Source: an uncultured Clostridia bacterium
GTDB lineage: Bacteria > Bacillota > Clostridia > Lachnospirales > CAMVHY01
DNA: 57,120 nt
Assembly: GCA_947073045.1 (NCBI GenBank)
Contig: CAMTJU010000009.1
Span: 1 to 57,120, forward strand
Direction: 5' to 3'
Made by a program: the position numbers and the translations under genes. Below the pieces are notes generated by a model. It was not told the DNA's origin. It did no database searches and saw only the letters and a program-made list of their open reading frames with translations. Within the stretch, counting starts at the first letter, position 1, and each line of letters opens with the position of its first letter. Positions 1-8,630 of the stretch are shown piece after piece.

Positions 1-13
1 AATAAAAGGAATC

Positions 14-1036
14 ATGAACTTCAATCATCATGATGTTATAAGCCAAAGCGACGAAGTTGAAGTAGATTTTGAAATCATCCCTGAACCCACGCCAGAACCA
101 ACTCCGACTCCAACTCCAACACCAAGTCTATCTCCAACTCCAAGCCCATCTCCATCACCTACTCCAAGTCCAACACTAAGTCCATCTCCGACATCGATGC
201 CAACACATAGTTCAAGTCCAATTCCAACACCAACTGTGATGCCGACACCGACACCAATACCTAGCCCAACTCCAGTTCCACCAACGTCAGTACCAAATCC
301 AGGTGAAGGAAGTGTTGGAAGATTTAGTTGGAATGTAATAGATAATAATAAAATCATAACGCCGGCACCAACACCAACAAAGCAAATTGAAAAGATTGAG
401 ACAAAAACATTGAGAGATATTCAAAAGCAAGTACCACAAACTTTGAAAAGTATTGCTTATGTAGTAGGTAATGGTGACAATACTTTTAAACCAGACAAAA
501 ATATAACGAGAGCAGAAGCAGCACAAATGATTTACAAATTAATTTACAATGGAACAAGAGTAAATTATGATGCATTGAAAAAATTTAGTGACGTAAATCA
601 AACAGATTGGTATTCGGCAGCCGTTGCTTATTTGACAGACCAAGGATTGATAGATGGCGACGGAGGAAAATTTTATCCAAACAGCCAAATAACGCGCGCC
701 GAGATGAGTAAGATTTTATACAATGCATTATTAAAATACGATAGAGAACAAGAGAAGAAATTAGTTTACGGAACGAATTCGTTTAATTTTACAGATATAT
801 CAAACAATTGGTCATTTGAACCGATAAAGCAATTAGCGACGAATGGTATGATAGATGGATATGGTGATGGAACATTCAAGTCAAATCAAAATATTACACG
901 AGCAGAATCAGTTGCAATAATATCAAAAGTTTTTGGTAGGTCGCAAAACTTTTCTCAACGAGCAAGTTTTAAAGATGTTTTGCAAAGCCATTGGGCATAC
1001 AAATATATTATGAATGCTGTGAATGGCGAGAAATAA
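14..1036 (+). CDS. S-layer-homology (SLH) domain protein with Pro/Thr/Ser-rich linker, probably 5'-truncated
   Basis: Likely a cell-surface protein held on the wall through C-terminal SLH domains, which in Firmicutes bind pyruvylated secondary wall polymer. Residues 23-95 are almost pure Pro-Thr-Ser repeats ([12 protein letters not shown]), a typical extended wall-spanning linker. Three SLH units follow at about 143-180, 189-240 and 258-308, each with the TRAE core ([27 protein letters not shown]). A fourth starts at 318 (SFKDV..HWAYKYI) but ends after 23 residues. No signal peptide is visible. The frame is open to the left edge of the window, so the real start and a functional N-terminal domain probably lie upstream, although AAAAGGA sits just before the ATG used here. 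Identity of the anchored domain is unknown. Confidence 0.8.
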   Translation: MNFNHHDVISQSDEVEVDFEIIPEPTPEPTPTPTPTPSLSPTPSPSPSPTPSPTLSPSPTSMPTHSSSPIPTPTVMPTPTPIPSPTPVPPTSVPNPGEGSVGRFSWNVIDNNKIITPAPTPTKQIEKIETKTLRDIQKQVPQTLKSIAYVVGNGDNTFKPDKNITRAEAAQMIYKLIYNGTRVNYDALKKFSDVNQTDWYSAAVAYLTDQGLIDGDGGKFYPNSQITRAEMSKILYNALLKYDREQEKKLVYGTNSFNFTDISNNWSFEPIKQLATNGMIDGYGDGTFKSNQNITRAESVAIISKVFGRSQNFSQRASFKDVLQSHWAYKYIMNAVNGEK

Positions 1037-1037
1037 C

Positions 1038-1219
1038 TTCTTGTTACTTTCTTGAAAGAAAGTAACCAAAGAACTTTTAAATAAAAAATCTCAAGCAAGC
1101 GCTTGAGATTTTTTTTATTAAAGTTTTTTTGCTTCTTTTTTTTCAAAAAAAGAAGAAGAATTTTTAAAAAAGCGGATTCACAGAATACGCTTATACTTCC
1201 TTTTTTCAAAAAAGGAGGA
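1038..1219. repeat. Cluster of three palindromes behind the SLH gene
   Basis: This stretch of about 310 bases up to rex has no gene. It holds a GTTACTTTC/GAAAGTAAC hairpin (1043-1066), a terminator (listed separately), and two T-run/A-run palindromes of the form CTTCTTTTTTTTC-AAAAAAAGAAG (1132-1155) and CTTCCTTTTTTC-AAAAAAGGAGG (1197-1219). The first hairpin with its flank AAAGAACTTTT recurs in inverted orientation near 30.9 kb, so it is a dispersed element and not a local accident. Confidence 0.6.
1087..1116 (+). terminator. Rho-independent terminator of the SLH gene
   Basis: Perfect 10-bp stem AATCTCAAGC/GCTTGAGATT with a 4-base loop, followed directly by a run of T. Confidence 0.85.
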
Positions 1220-1261
1220 AAAATTATTAATATAAAAGAGAAAAATTTTTTTGAATTTGTA

Positions 1262-1290
1262 TTGACATTATGCAAAAAAATCGATAAAAT
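1262..1290 (+). promoter_or_regulatory. Sigma-A promoter of rex-adhE
   Basis: TTGACA (1262-1267), 17-base spacer, TAAAAT (1285-1290). The spacing is optimal and the start point would lie just before the Rex box. Confidence 0.75.
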
Positions 1291-1302
1291 TATATCGATA
1301 CA

Positions 1303-1320
1303 ATGTTACTTGTTTAACAA
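1303..1320 (+). promoter_or_regulatory. Rex operator
   Basis: ATGTTAC-TTGT-TTAACAA matches the clostridial Rex palindrome TTGTTAA-N4-TTAACAA, with a perfect right half and two mismatches in the left half. It lies immediately downstream of the -10 box and upstream of rex itself, so Rex should repress its own operon and adhE when NADH is low. Confidence 0.75.
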
Positions 1321-1347
1321 TTTATTTTCAAATGGAGATACACAGTT

Positions 1348-1980
1348 ATGGATAAATATTGTATTTCGCGCCAAACTTTGGAGCGTTTACCGGCTTATTT
1401 AAATTATTTGAAGTCACTGCCTCAAAATCAATTTGCTAATGTTTCTGCTACTTTTATTGCAAAATCAATGGGGCTTAATCATGTACAAGTTAGAAAGGAT
1501 TTGGCGCAGGTAAGTTCACGTGGTCGTCCAAAACTTGGATATGTAACATGCGAACTTATTGATGATATAAAAAATTTTCTTGGCTATAATAAATTAAATG
1601 ATGCAGTGTTAATTGGTGTCGGTAAACTTGGCGGAGCTTTGCTTTCATACGATGGATTTGCACAATATGGATTGAATATCGTAGCAGGATTTGATGACAA
1701 TCCCAAAATTATTGGCTCACAAATTGCTGATAAACAAATTTTTTCTATGGATAAATTGAAAAATTTGTGTGAGCGCATGGAAATTCATTTGGCTATTATT
1801 ACAGTTCCGGAAGTTTGTGCGCAAAATGTTTGCGATATTTTGATTGACTGTGGTATTACCGGCATCTTAAATTTTGCATCAACACATTTAAATGTACCAG
1901 AAAATATTTTGGTGCAGCACGAAAATTTAGCATTGTGTTTGGCAGTTTTGTCGAACCACCTTGCGCAAAAATATAAATAA
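1348..1980 (+). CDS. rex: Redox-sensing transcriptional repressor Rex
   Basis: Rex senses the NADH/NAD+ ratio and releases DNA when NADH binds, derepressing fermentation genes. The 210-residue length is normal. The N-terminal winged helix (ISRQTLERLPAYLNYL, then HVQVRKDLAQVS with the GRPKLGY wing) is followed by a Rossmann domain with the nucleotide-binding GVGKLGGAL motif and D at the end of strand 2 (AGFDDNP). The ATG at 1348 has GGAGA nine bases upstream. It is the first gene of an operon with adhE, 13 bases apart, behind a clear promoter and Rex box, so it is probably autoregulated. Confidence 0.93.
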   Translation: MDKYCISRQTLERLPAYLNYLKSLPQNQFANVSATFIAKSMGLNHVQVRKDLAQVSSRGRPKLGYVTCELIDDIKNFLGYNKLNDAVLIGVGKLGGALLSYDGFAQYGLNIVAGFDDNPKIIGSQIADKQIFSMDKLKNLCERMEIHLAIITVPEVCAQNVCDILIDCGITGILNFASTHLNVPENILVQHENLALCLAVLSNHLAQKYK

Positions 1981-1993
1981 AGGAGAATAAAAA

Positions 1994-4597
1994 ATGAGTC
2001 ACAAAATTGTTGACAGTACAGAAAGTTTAGAAGAAGCATTAAATAAATTGCGGGAGGCTCAAGAAAAATTTTCTCACTACTCCCAAAAACAAGTTGATGA
2101 AATATTTTTCGCCGCGGCAATTGCTGCTGACAAGGCAAGAATAACTTTAGCACAAATGGCTGTTGAGGAAACAGGCATGGGAGTTGTCGAAGATAAAGTT
2201 ATCAAAAATCATTATGCTGCAGAATACATTTATAATGCATATAAAAACACAAAAACTTGTGGCGTAATTGAAAGAGATGATGCATACGGAATAGAAAAAA
2301 TTGCTGAACCTCTTGGAGTCATTGCAGCAGTTATCCCGACTACAAATCCAACCTCGACTGCAATTTTTAAAACACTTATTGCGTTGAAAACGCGCAATGG
2401 AATTATAATTAGCCCGCACCCACGTGCAAAAAATTCTACAATAACTGCAGCAAAAATTGTTTTAGATGCAGCAGTAAAAGCAGGGGCCCCAGAAGGAATT
2501 ATTTCATGGATTGATGTACCGTCGCTTGAATTAACAAATACAGTTATGAAAGAAGCTAATATAATTTTGGCAACTGGTGGACCGGGAATGGTTAAGGCAG
2601 CTTATTCTTCTGGCAAGCCTGCACTTGGAGTTGGCGCTGGTAATACGCCCGCTATTATTGATGAAAGTGCAGATATAATTTTAGCAGTGAATTCAATTAT
2701 TCATTCTAAAACTTTTGACAATGGAATGATTTGTGCATCCGAGCAATCTGTTATTGTTTCTGATAAAATTTATTCTAAAGTTAAAGATGAATTCAAGAAG
2801 AGAAATTGTTATTTCTTAAATGCGGAGGAAACTGAAAAAGTTCGCAAGACAATTATTATAAATGGTGCACTTAATTCTAAAATTGTCGGCCAAAAAGCAT
2901 TTGTAATTGCTAAACTGGCAGGGGTTAATGTTCCAGAAAGTACAAAGGTTTTAATTGGCGAAGTAGATAGTGTAGATTTAAGTGAAGAATTTGCACATGA
3001 AAAACTTTCTCCAGTTTTAGCTATGTATAAATTTAATGAGTTTGATGAAGCAATCTCTAAAGCTGAGAAATTAATTGCGGATGGTGGATACGGTCACACT
3101 TCTTCAATTTTTATTGATTCTCTCACTCAAAAAGATAAAATTGAAAAATTTGCACAGCGTATGAAAACTTGCCGAATTTTAATTAATACGCCTGCCTCTC
3201 AAGGTGGTATTGGTGATTTGTATAATTTCAAGCTTGCTCCATCTTTAACTTTAGGATGTGGCTCATGGGGCGGTAATTCTATTTCTGAAAATGTCGGCGT
3301 TAAGCATTTATTAAATATAAAAACTGTTGCACAAAGGAGAGAAAATATGCTTTGGTTCAGAGTTCCTCAAAAAGTTTATTTGAAAAAAGGATGTTTGCCT
3401 GTTGCACTTTCTGAATTGAAAGATGTAATGAATAAGAAAAAAGTCTTTATTGTTACTGACTCTTTCTTGTATAATAATGGATATACAAAGTGTATAACTG
3501 ATAAATTAGATGAAATGGGTATTATACACAAAACTTTCTTTGATGTTGCCCCAGATCCATCTTTAGCTTGCGCTAAAGCAGGTGCAAAAGAAATGACTGA
3601 ATTTGGACCGGATTGTATAATTGCAGTTGGTGGTGGAAGTGCAATGGATGCCGGTAAAATTATGTGGGTTATGTATGAACATCCTGATGTTGATTTCTTA
3701 GATATGGCTATGAGATTTATGGATATCAGAAAACGTATTTATACTTTCCCTAAAATGGGGGAAAAGGCATATTTTATCGCAGTACCAACATCTGCTGGAA
3801 CTGGTAGCGAGGTTACTCCATTTGCTGTTATTACAGATGAAAAAACCGGTGTAAAATATCCATTGGCTGATTATGAATTGCTTCCGAACATGGCAATCGT
3901 TGATGCAGATATGATGATGAATGCGCCAAAAGGATTAACGAGTGCATCAGGAATTGATGCCGTTACTCACGCTTTGGAAGCATATGCGTCAATGATGGCA
4001 ACAGATTATACAGATGGTTTGGCACTTCGTGCATTGAAAATGATTTTTGAATATTTACCACGTGCATACGATAATGGTCCTAATGATCCGCAAGCTCGTG
4101 AAAAAATGGCAAATGCAGCTACAATGGCAGGAATGGCTTTTGCAAATGCATTCTTGGGAGTTTGCCATTCAATGGCGCACAAGCTCGGTGCATTTCATCA
4201 TTTGCCACACGGAATAGCAAATGCATTAATGATTGACGAGGTAATAAGATTTAATTTAGTCCAGGCTCCAGAAAAAATGGGAACATTCCCACAATATTCT
4301 TATCCGCATACTTTAGAGCGTTATGCAGAAATTGCAGATTATTTAAATTTGGGAGGCAATAACAACGAAGAAAAGGTAGAGAATTTAATTAAGGTACTTG
4401 ATGATTTAAAAGAAAGGGTAGGAATTAAAAAAACGATTAAAGAATATGAAATAGATGAACATGATTTCTTGGATAGATTAGATGAAATGACTAAGCAAGC
4501 TTTTGATGATCAATGCACAGGAGCAAATCCACGTTATCCATTAATGAGTGAAATAAAACAAATGTATTTAAATGCATATTATGGAGGTGCAAATTAA
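1994..4597 (+). CDS. adhE: Bifunctional acetaldehyde-CoA/alcohol dehydrogenase
   Basis: Converts acetyl-CoA to acetaldehyde and then ethanol, oxidising two NADH; it is the main NADH sink of mixed fermenters and forms cytosolic spirosomes. Residues about 1-440 are the CoA-acylating aldehyde dehydrogenase with the catalytic Cys in NGMICASEQSV. Residues about 460-867 are the iron-dependent alcohol dehydrogenase with GGGSAMDAGK and the metal-binding His in HSMAHKLGAFHHLPHG. The 867-residue length is full for the family. AAAGGAG lies ahead of the ATG. It sits directly behind rex and its Rex box, consistent with redox control. The next gene starts at the base after its stop codon. Confidence 0.96.
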   Translation: MSHKIVDSTESLEEALNKLREAQEKFSHYSQKQVDEIFFAAAIAADKARITLAQMAVEETGMGVVEDKVIKNHYAAEYIYNAYKNTKTCGVIERDDAYGIEKIAEPLGVIAAVIPTTNPTSTAIFKTLIALKTRNGIIISPHPRAKNSTITAAKIVLDAAVKAGAPEGIISWIDVPSLELTNTVMKEANIILATGGPGMVKAAYSSGKPALGVGAGNTPAIIDESADIILAVNSIIHSKTFDNGMICASEQSVIVSDKIYSKVKDEFKKRNCYFLNAEETEKVRKTIIINGALNSKIVGQKAFVIAKLAGVNVPESTKVLIGEVDSVDLSEEFAHEKLSPVLAMYKFNEFDEAISKAEKLIADGGYGHTSSIFIDSLTQKDKIEKFAQRMKTCRILINTPASQGGIGDLYNFKLAPSLTLGCGSWGGNSISENVGVKHLLNIKTVAQRRENMLWFRVPQKVYLKKGCLPVALSELKDVMNKKKVFIVTDSFLYNNGYTKCITDKLDEMGIIHKTFFDVAPDPSLACAKAGAKEMTEFGPDCIIAVGGGSAMDAGKIMWVMYEHPDVDFLDMAMRFMDIRKRIYTFPKMGEKAYFIAVPTSAGTGSEVTPFAVITDEKTGVKYPLADYELLPNMAIVDADMMMNAPKGLTSASGIDAVTHALEAYASMMATDYTDGLALRALKMIFEYLPRAYDNGPNDPQAREKMANAATMAGMAFANAFLGVCHSMAHKLGAFHHLPHGIANALMIDEVIRFNLVQAPEKMGTFPQYSYPHTLERYAEIADYLNLGGNNNEEKVENLIKVLDDLKERVGIKKTIKEYEIDEHDFLDRLDEMTKQAFDDQCTGANPRYPLMSEIKQMYLNAYYGGAN

Positions 4598-5347
4598 ATG
4601 AATTTGGAGAAAGTTATTGGAGTAAGAAATGACAAAACTGTATATAAAGACAACGATAAAGTTGTAAAAGTTTTTAATGGAGATTATTCAGCTTCAAACG
4701 TTTTGAACGAAGCATTGAATCAGGCAAGGGTTCAAGAAACTGGTTTGCCAATTCCAAAATTATTAGAAGTTACGAAAATAGAAAACAAATGGGCAATAAT
4801 TTCTGAATATGCACAAGGACAGACTTTAGAAAAATTGATGCATGATAATATGCAAAAAGTTTCTGAGTATCTAAATGAGTTTGTCGATATACAAATTCAA
4901 ATTCACAGTAAAAAATCGCCACTTTTAAATAAACTTAAAGATAAAATGAAAAGGAAAATATCTCAAACAGATTTAGATGAAGCAATAAAATATGAATTGC
5001 ATACAAAACTTGAGAGCATGCCAAAACATGATAAAGTTTGCCATGGAGACTTTAATCCAAGTAATGTTATAGTTTCGGATAGCGGACAAATTTGCGTAAT
5101 AGATTGGGCGCACGCAACTCAAGGAAATGCAAGTGCGGATGCTGCAACAACTTATTTATCATTTTGGATAGCAGGAAATATTTCTCTTGCAGAAAATTAT
5201 TTGGATTTATTTTGTAACAAAACTAAGACTGATAAAAAATATGTTCAAGAATGGATTCCTATAGTTGCTGCTGCTCAGCTTACAAAAGGCAATAAAGCTG
5301 AAAGAGAATTTCTTTTGCATTTGATAGATGTTGTTGATTATCAATAA
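4598..5347 (+). CDS. Aminoglycoside phosphotransferase/choline kinase-like small-molecule kinase
   Basis: An APH-fold phosphotransferase of 249 residues. It shows the catalytic loop HGDFNPSNV (H149, D151, N156) and the metal-binding DW of the DFG-like element (VIDWAHA, D169), with a nucleotide-binding N-lobe (VVKVF, then IISEYAQGQTLEKLM). The family covers antibiotic, choline and sugar kinases, and the substrate cannot be read from the sequence. It abuts adhE with no gap, so it is translated from the same transcript, and a resistance role seems less likely than a metabolic one. No close named family was recognised. Confidence 0.8.
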   Translation: MNLEKVIGVRNDKTVYKDNDKVVKVFNGDYSASNVLNEALNQARVQETGLPIPKLLEVTKIENKWAIISEYAQGQTLEKLMHDNMQKVSEYLNEFVDIQIQIHSKKSPLLNKLKDKMKRKISQTDLDEAIKYELHTKLESMPKHDKVCHGDFNPSNVIVSDSGQICVIDWAHATQGNASADAATTYLSFWIAGNISLAENYLDLFCNKTKTDKKYVQEWIPIVAAAQLTKGNKAEREFLLHLIDVVDYQ

Positions 5348-5370
5348 AAATTTTAAAAGGAGTGGTGAAA

Positions 5371-5613
5371 ATGAAGATTACAATTTGTATAGGAAGTTCG
5401 TGTCATTTGAAAGGCTCGCGCCAAATTATTGATAGATTGCAAAATTTAATTGCTGAGAAAAAATTAAAAGATGATGTAGAATTATGTGGAGCATTTTGTA
5501 TGAAAAATTGTGTTAATGGCGTAAGTGTTAAAATTGACGATAAAATTTATTCCGTAACGCCTGATACAGTTGATAATTTTTTTGAGACAGAGATTGAACC
5601 ACGTCTTGCATAA
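5371..5613 (+). CDS. Thioredoxin-like [2Fe-2S] ferredoxin (NuoE/HydC-type)
   Basis: A small electron-transfer protein of 80 residues. The four cluster cysteines are in C..SC near the N-terminus (ICIGSSCHLKG) and C..FCMKNC (LCGAFCMKNC), the arrangement of the thioredoxin-like [2Fe-2S] ferredoxins that accompany [FeFe] hydrogenases and NADH dehydrogenase subunits. The ATG at 5371 was chosen because AAGGAGTG lies 7 bases upstream and would overlap the alternative GTG codons. It is last in the rex-adhE transcript before a terminator and stands next to the hydrogenase-domain sensor. It probably passes electrons to or from that protein. Confidence 0.82.
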   Translation: MKITICIGSSCHLKGSRQIIDRLQNLIAEKKLKDDVELCGAFCMKNCVNGVSVKIDDKIYSVTPDTVDNFFETEIEPRLA

Positions 5614-5650
5614 TTAAAAAATAAACATTAAACCATTTAAACAAAAATAG

Positions 5651-5678
5651 AAATCGAGCTTTGCTCGATTTTTATTTA
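5651..5678 (+). terminator. Terminator of the rex-adhE-ferredoxin operon
   Basis: Stem AAATCGAGC/GCTCGATTT with a TTT loop and a following T-rich tail. It separates the operon from the hydrogenase-like gene. Confidence 0.75.
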
Positions 5679-5721
5679 AACTTTTTTTGGCTATTTTCAT
5701 TAAAAAAAAGGGGAGAGCAAG

Positions 5722-7389
5722 ATGGAAAAATGTTTGCAAACAAAAGATTCCAATTGCAAAAATTGCTACAAGTGTATTAGAAATTGCCCTGTCAAATCTT
5801 TAAAGTTTACTGAAGGTCAGGCGCATATCATTCATAATGAATGTATATTGTGCGGTCAGTGTTATGTAGTTTGTCCACAAAATGCTAAGCAAATTAGAAA
5901 TGATTTAGATAAAGCCAAAAATATCCTTAAATCGGGGAAAAAAGTTTTTGCCAGTCTTGCTCCATCTTTTGTTTTGTGGTATGATGGCAAAAATATTTTT
6001 GACATATGTCAGGCTCTGAAAAAATTAGGATTTACTGATGTAAATGAAACAGCAATTGGCGCTACAATTGTCAAAAAAGAATATGAGAAAATGATTGAAG
6101 AAGGCAAAAGTTTAATTATATCGTCATGTTGCCACAGTGTTAATGCTCTAATTCAAAAACATTTTACGGACGCAATAAATTATTTAGCGCCTGTAGTTTC
6201 ACCAATGATGGCGCATGCAATTTCAATTAAAAAAGAAAATCCCGATGCAAAAGTTATTTTCATAGGTCCATGTATTTCCAAAAAAGCTGAGGCTGATAAA
6301 TATCCTGGTGTTGTTGATTGCGTATTGACGTTTGAAGAATTAGATAACTTGCTTTCGGAAAATAATATTACTGTGGAAAGCAATTCAATTTCAGTTGAAA
6401 AGGGTAGGGCTTCTTCATTTCCAACATCAGGCGGAATATTGGAATGCATGGATAAAAAAGATAATTTTAATTACATAGCAATTGATGGATTACAAAATTG
6501 TATTGATGCTCTTAGAGAAATAGAAGCTGGTAACATGAAAGATTGTTTTATAGAAATGTCGGCGTGTGCCGGAAGTTGTCTTGCAGGTCCACTAATGAAA
6601 CGCAAAAAACATAATCCAATTAAAAATTTGGTAGCCATTAAAGATTACACTGGCAATCAAGATTTTAAAACAAATGATATTGGCGATAAAAAAAACAAAA
6701 AATTTGAGTTTGAAGGTATTGCGAAAACTTCATTTAGTTCACAGGCAATTAATGAAATTTTGCGCAAGATGGGAAAAAGTTCGCATCAACAAGAATTAAA
6801 TTGTGGAAGCTGCGGATATGATACATGCCGTGAAAAAGCTGAGGCTGTTTTGATGGGCAAGGCTGACCTTACAATGTGTTTGCCATTTTTAAAAGATAAG
6901 GCAGAAAATTTTTCTGACACTGTTATAAATAATACTCCAAATGGGATAATTGTATTGAATGAGCAACTCGAAATTCAACAGATTAATAAAGCTGCAAAAA
7001 ATATTTTGAACCTACCAGAAAATATGGATATTGTCAACAGTCCTGTTGTAAGAATTTTGGATCCAGTTGATTATGTTGTGGCCCTTGAGGGCGGTGAAAA
7101 TGTATATGATAGGAAAAAATATCTGGTCGAATATCAAAAATATGTTGAAGAAACCATTGTTTGCGATAAAGAATACCAGGTTATTATGATTATTATTAAG
7201 GATGTAAGCGGCGAAGAAAAAATCCGTACTCAAAAAGAATCTGCATCAAAAGCTGCTGTTGAGATTACAGATAAAGTTGTTGAAAAACAAATGAGAGTTG
7301 TACAGGAAATTGCATCGCTACTTGGTGAAACAACTGCCGAAACTAAAATTGCTTTGACAAAGTTAAAGGAGACTTTAAGTGATGAATAA
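5722..7389 (+). CDS. Group C (sensory-type) [FeFe]-hydrogenase-domain protein with PAS domain
   Basis: Likely a cytosolic H2/redox sensor and not a bulk hydrogenase. In order: a two-cluster ferredoxin domain (C11-x2-C14-x2-C17-x3-C21 region and C41-x2-C44-x2-C47-x3-C51); an H-cluster domain at about 70-310; a further 4Fe-4S domain with C361, C364, C369 and C386; a PAS domain at about 395-500; and a short C-terminal helix. The H-cluster motifs are the diverged sensory forms: SSCCHSV (137 region), IGPCISKKAEA (C184) and MSACAGSCLAGP (C282, C286), in place of TSCCPxW, MPCxxKxxE and MACPGGCxxGGG. The next gene, a PP2C-type phosphatase, overlaps its stop, giving the sensor-plus-phosphatase pair known from hfs-type clusters. 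Confidence 0.88.
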   Translation: MEKCLQTKDSNCKNCYKCIRNCPVKSLKFTEGQAHIIHNECILCGQCYVVCPQNAKQIRNDLDKAKNILKSGKKVFASLAPSFVLWYDGKNIFDICQALKKLGFTDVNETAIGATIVKKEYEKMIEEGKSLIISSCCHSVNALIQKHFTDAINYLAPVVSPMMAHAISIKKENPDAKVIFIGPCISKKAEADKYPGVVDCVLTFEELDNLLSENNITVESNSISVEKGRASSFPTSGGILECMDKKDNFNYIAIDGLQNCIDALREIEAGNMKDCFIEMSACAGSCLAGPLMKRKKHNPIKNLVAIKDYTGNQDFKTNDIGDKKNKKFEFEGIAKTSFSSQAINEILRKMGKSSHQQELNCGSCGYDTCREKAEAVLMGKADLTMCLPFLKDKAENFSDTVINNTPNGIIVLNEQLEIQQINKAAKNILNLPENMDIVNSPVVRILDPVDYVVALEGGENVYDRKKYLVEYQKYVEETIVCDKEYQVIMIIIKDVSGEEKIRTQKESASKAAVEITDKVVEKQMRVVQEIASLLGETTAETKIALTKLKETLSDE

Positions 7390-8551
7390 TCTTTGTGCTG
7401 ATATAAGTTATAGAAGTTTAAATAAGCATGGTGAACAACTTTGTGGCGATATGGTTCAGCTTGTCAAAGACAATGATGATACAATCTTAGTTTTGGCAGA
7501 CGGATTAGGTAGCGGCGTTAAAGCAAACATTCTTTCTACTCTTACTTCTAAAATTATTTCAACAATGATTGCAAATAAAATGAGTGTTGAAGATTGCGTT
7601 TCAACAATTGTTTCAACATTACCTGTTTGTAAAGTGCGCCAGGTTGCTTATTCAACTTTTACTATTGTTCAAATTGAAAATAATAATTTTGCTCACATTT
7701 TTCAATATGATAATCCGAAAGTAATTTTGTTGCGCAATGGAAAAAATTTTGATTACCCAACAAAAACACATATTATTTCCGATAAAAAAGTATTGGAATC
7801 AAAAATAAAACTTGAATGCAATGACTTATTTATAACAATGAGTGATGGTGCAGTATATGCTGGAGTAGGACAACTTTTAAATTATGGTTGGCAGCGTGAA
7901 AATATTGTCGAATTTTTGGAAGGGCATTATAATGAAAAAATGTCGGCGCAGTCTGCGTGTTCATTATTGCTGGATGAATGCAATGCACTTTATGAAGACA
8001 TGCCTGGAGACGATACAACAATAGCGGCAATAAAAATACGTGAGAGACTTGCAGTAAATTTAATGTTTGGACCACCTCGCAATCCAAATGATGTAAACAA
8101 AATGCAGGCAATGTTTTTTGCAAAGCAGGGCAAACATATAGTATGTGGTGGTACAACTTCAAATTTAACAGCTCAGTATTTAGGAAAGGATTTAATAACT
8201 TCAATAGATTATTTAGATTCAGAAATTCCACCAACTGCAAAGATTGAAGGTGTAGATTTAGTGACAGAGGGCGTATTGACAATAAATCGTGTAATGGAAT
8301 ATGCCAAAGATTATTTAGGCGAGAATAAATTCAATAATGAGTGGCGAAACAAAGAAGATGGTGCCTCGCAAATAGCAAGAATACTTTTTGACGAAGCAAC
8401 TAATATAAATTTTTATGTAGGGCGTGCAGTTAATCCTGCGCATCAAAATCCGGATTTGCCAATCAGGTTCAATATAAAAATGCAATTAATTGAAGAATTA
8501 TCGCAAGCTCTAGATAAAATGGGCAAAGTTGTAAACATGAGTTATTTTTAG
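7382..8551 (+). CDS. SpoIIE/PP2C-type serine phosphatase, partner of the hydrogenase-like sensor
   Basis: A 389-residue PP2C-fold protein phosphatase. Metal-ligand motifs are visible in LVLADGLGSGVKAN (first Asp), FITMSDGAV (second) and MPGDDTTIAAIKI (last Asp pair). The C-terminal third has no motif I recognise. The ATG at 7382 was preferred to the GTG one codon before it, with AAAGGAG about 10 bases upstream. The start overlaps the sensor gene by 8 bases, so the two are translationally coupled. By analogy with the phosphatase next to group C hydrogenases it should relay the sensor's state to phosphoproteins; the target is unknown. Confidence 0.85.
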   Translation: MNNLCADISYRSLNKHGEQLCGDMVQLVKDNDDTILVLADGLGSGVKANILSTLTSKIISTMIANKMSVEDCVSTIVSTLPVCKVRQVAYSTFTIVQIENNNFAHIFQYDNPKVILLRNGKNFDYPTKTHIISDKKVLESKIKLECNDLFITMSDGAVYAGVGQLLNYGWQRENIVEFLEGHYNEKMSAQSACSLLLDECNALYEDMPGDDTTIAAIKIRERLAVNLMFGPPRNPNDVNKMQAMFFAKQGKHIVCGGTTSNLTAQYLGKDLITSIDYLDSEIPPTAKIEGVDLVTEGVLTINRVMEYAKDYLGENKFNNEWRNKEDGASQIARILFDEATNINFYVGRAVNPAHQNPDLPIRFNIKMQLIEELSQALDKMGKVVNMSYF

Positions 8552-8587
8552 ATTTGATGAAAAAATTAAATTTGAAAATTAGGTATG

Positions 8588-8623
8588 AAAAAACTCCTGA
8601 GTAGTTTGTCAGGAGTTTTTTTT
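8588..8623. terminator. Bidirectional terminator between phosphatase and OTU gene
   Basis: Perfect stem AAAAACTCCTGA/TCAGGAGTTTTT with an 8-base loop, A-run on the left and T-run on the right. It serves both converging genes. Confidence 0.85.
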
Positions 8624-8630
8624 GCTATTG

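Noticed and set aside
28-357. Glycine/valine-rich frame on the minus strand
   Set aside because: Mirror image of the Pro/Thr-rich repeats of the SLH gene; no start signal and no independent support.
1038-1230. Closely spaced repeats as a possible CRISPR remnant
   Set aside because: The palindromes differ in sequence and spacing, there are no unique spacers of constant length, and no cas genes are in the window.
1103-1402. Phe/Lys-rich frame before rex
   Set aside because: Made of A/T-run palindromes and the rex promoter region; it runs out of frame into rex.
5614-5721. Second Rex box ahead of the hydrogenase-like gene
   Set aside because: Only loosely matching TTAAA/TTTAAACAA pieces with wrong spacing.
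7830-8282. Leu/His-rich minus-strand frame inside the phosphatase gene
   Set aside because: Opposite-strand shadow of a well-supported gene, with no ribosome site.
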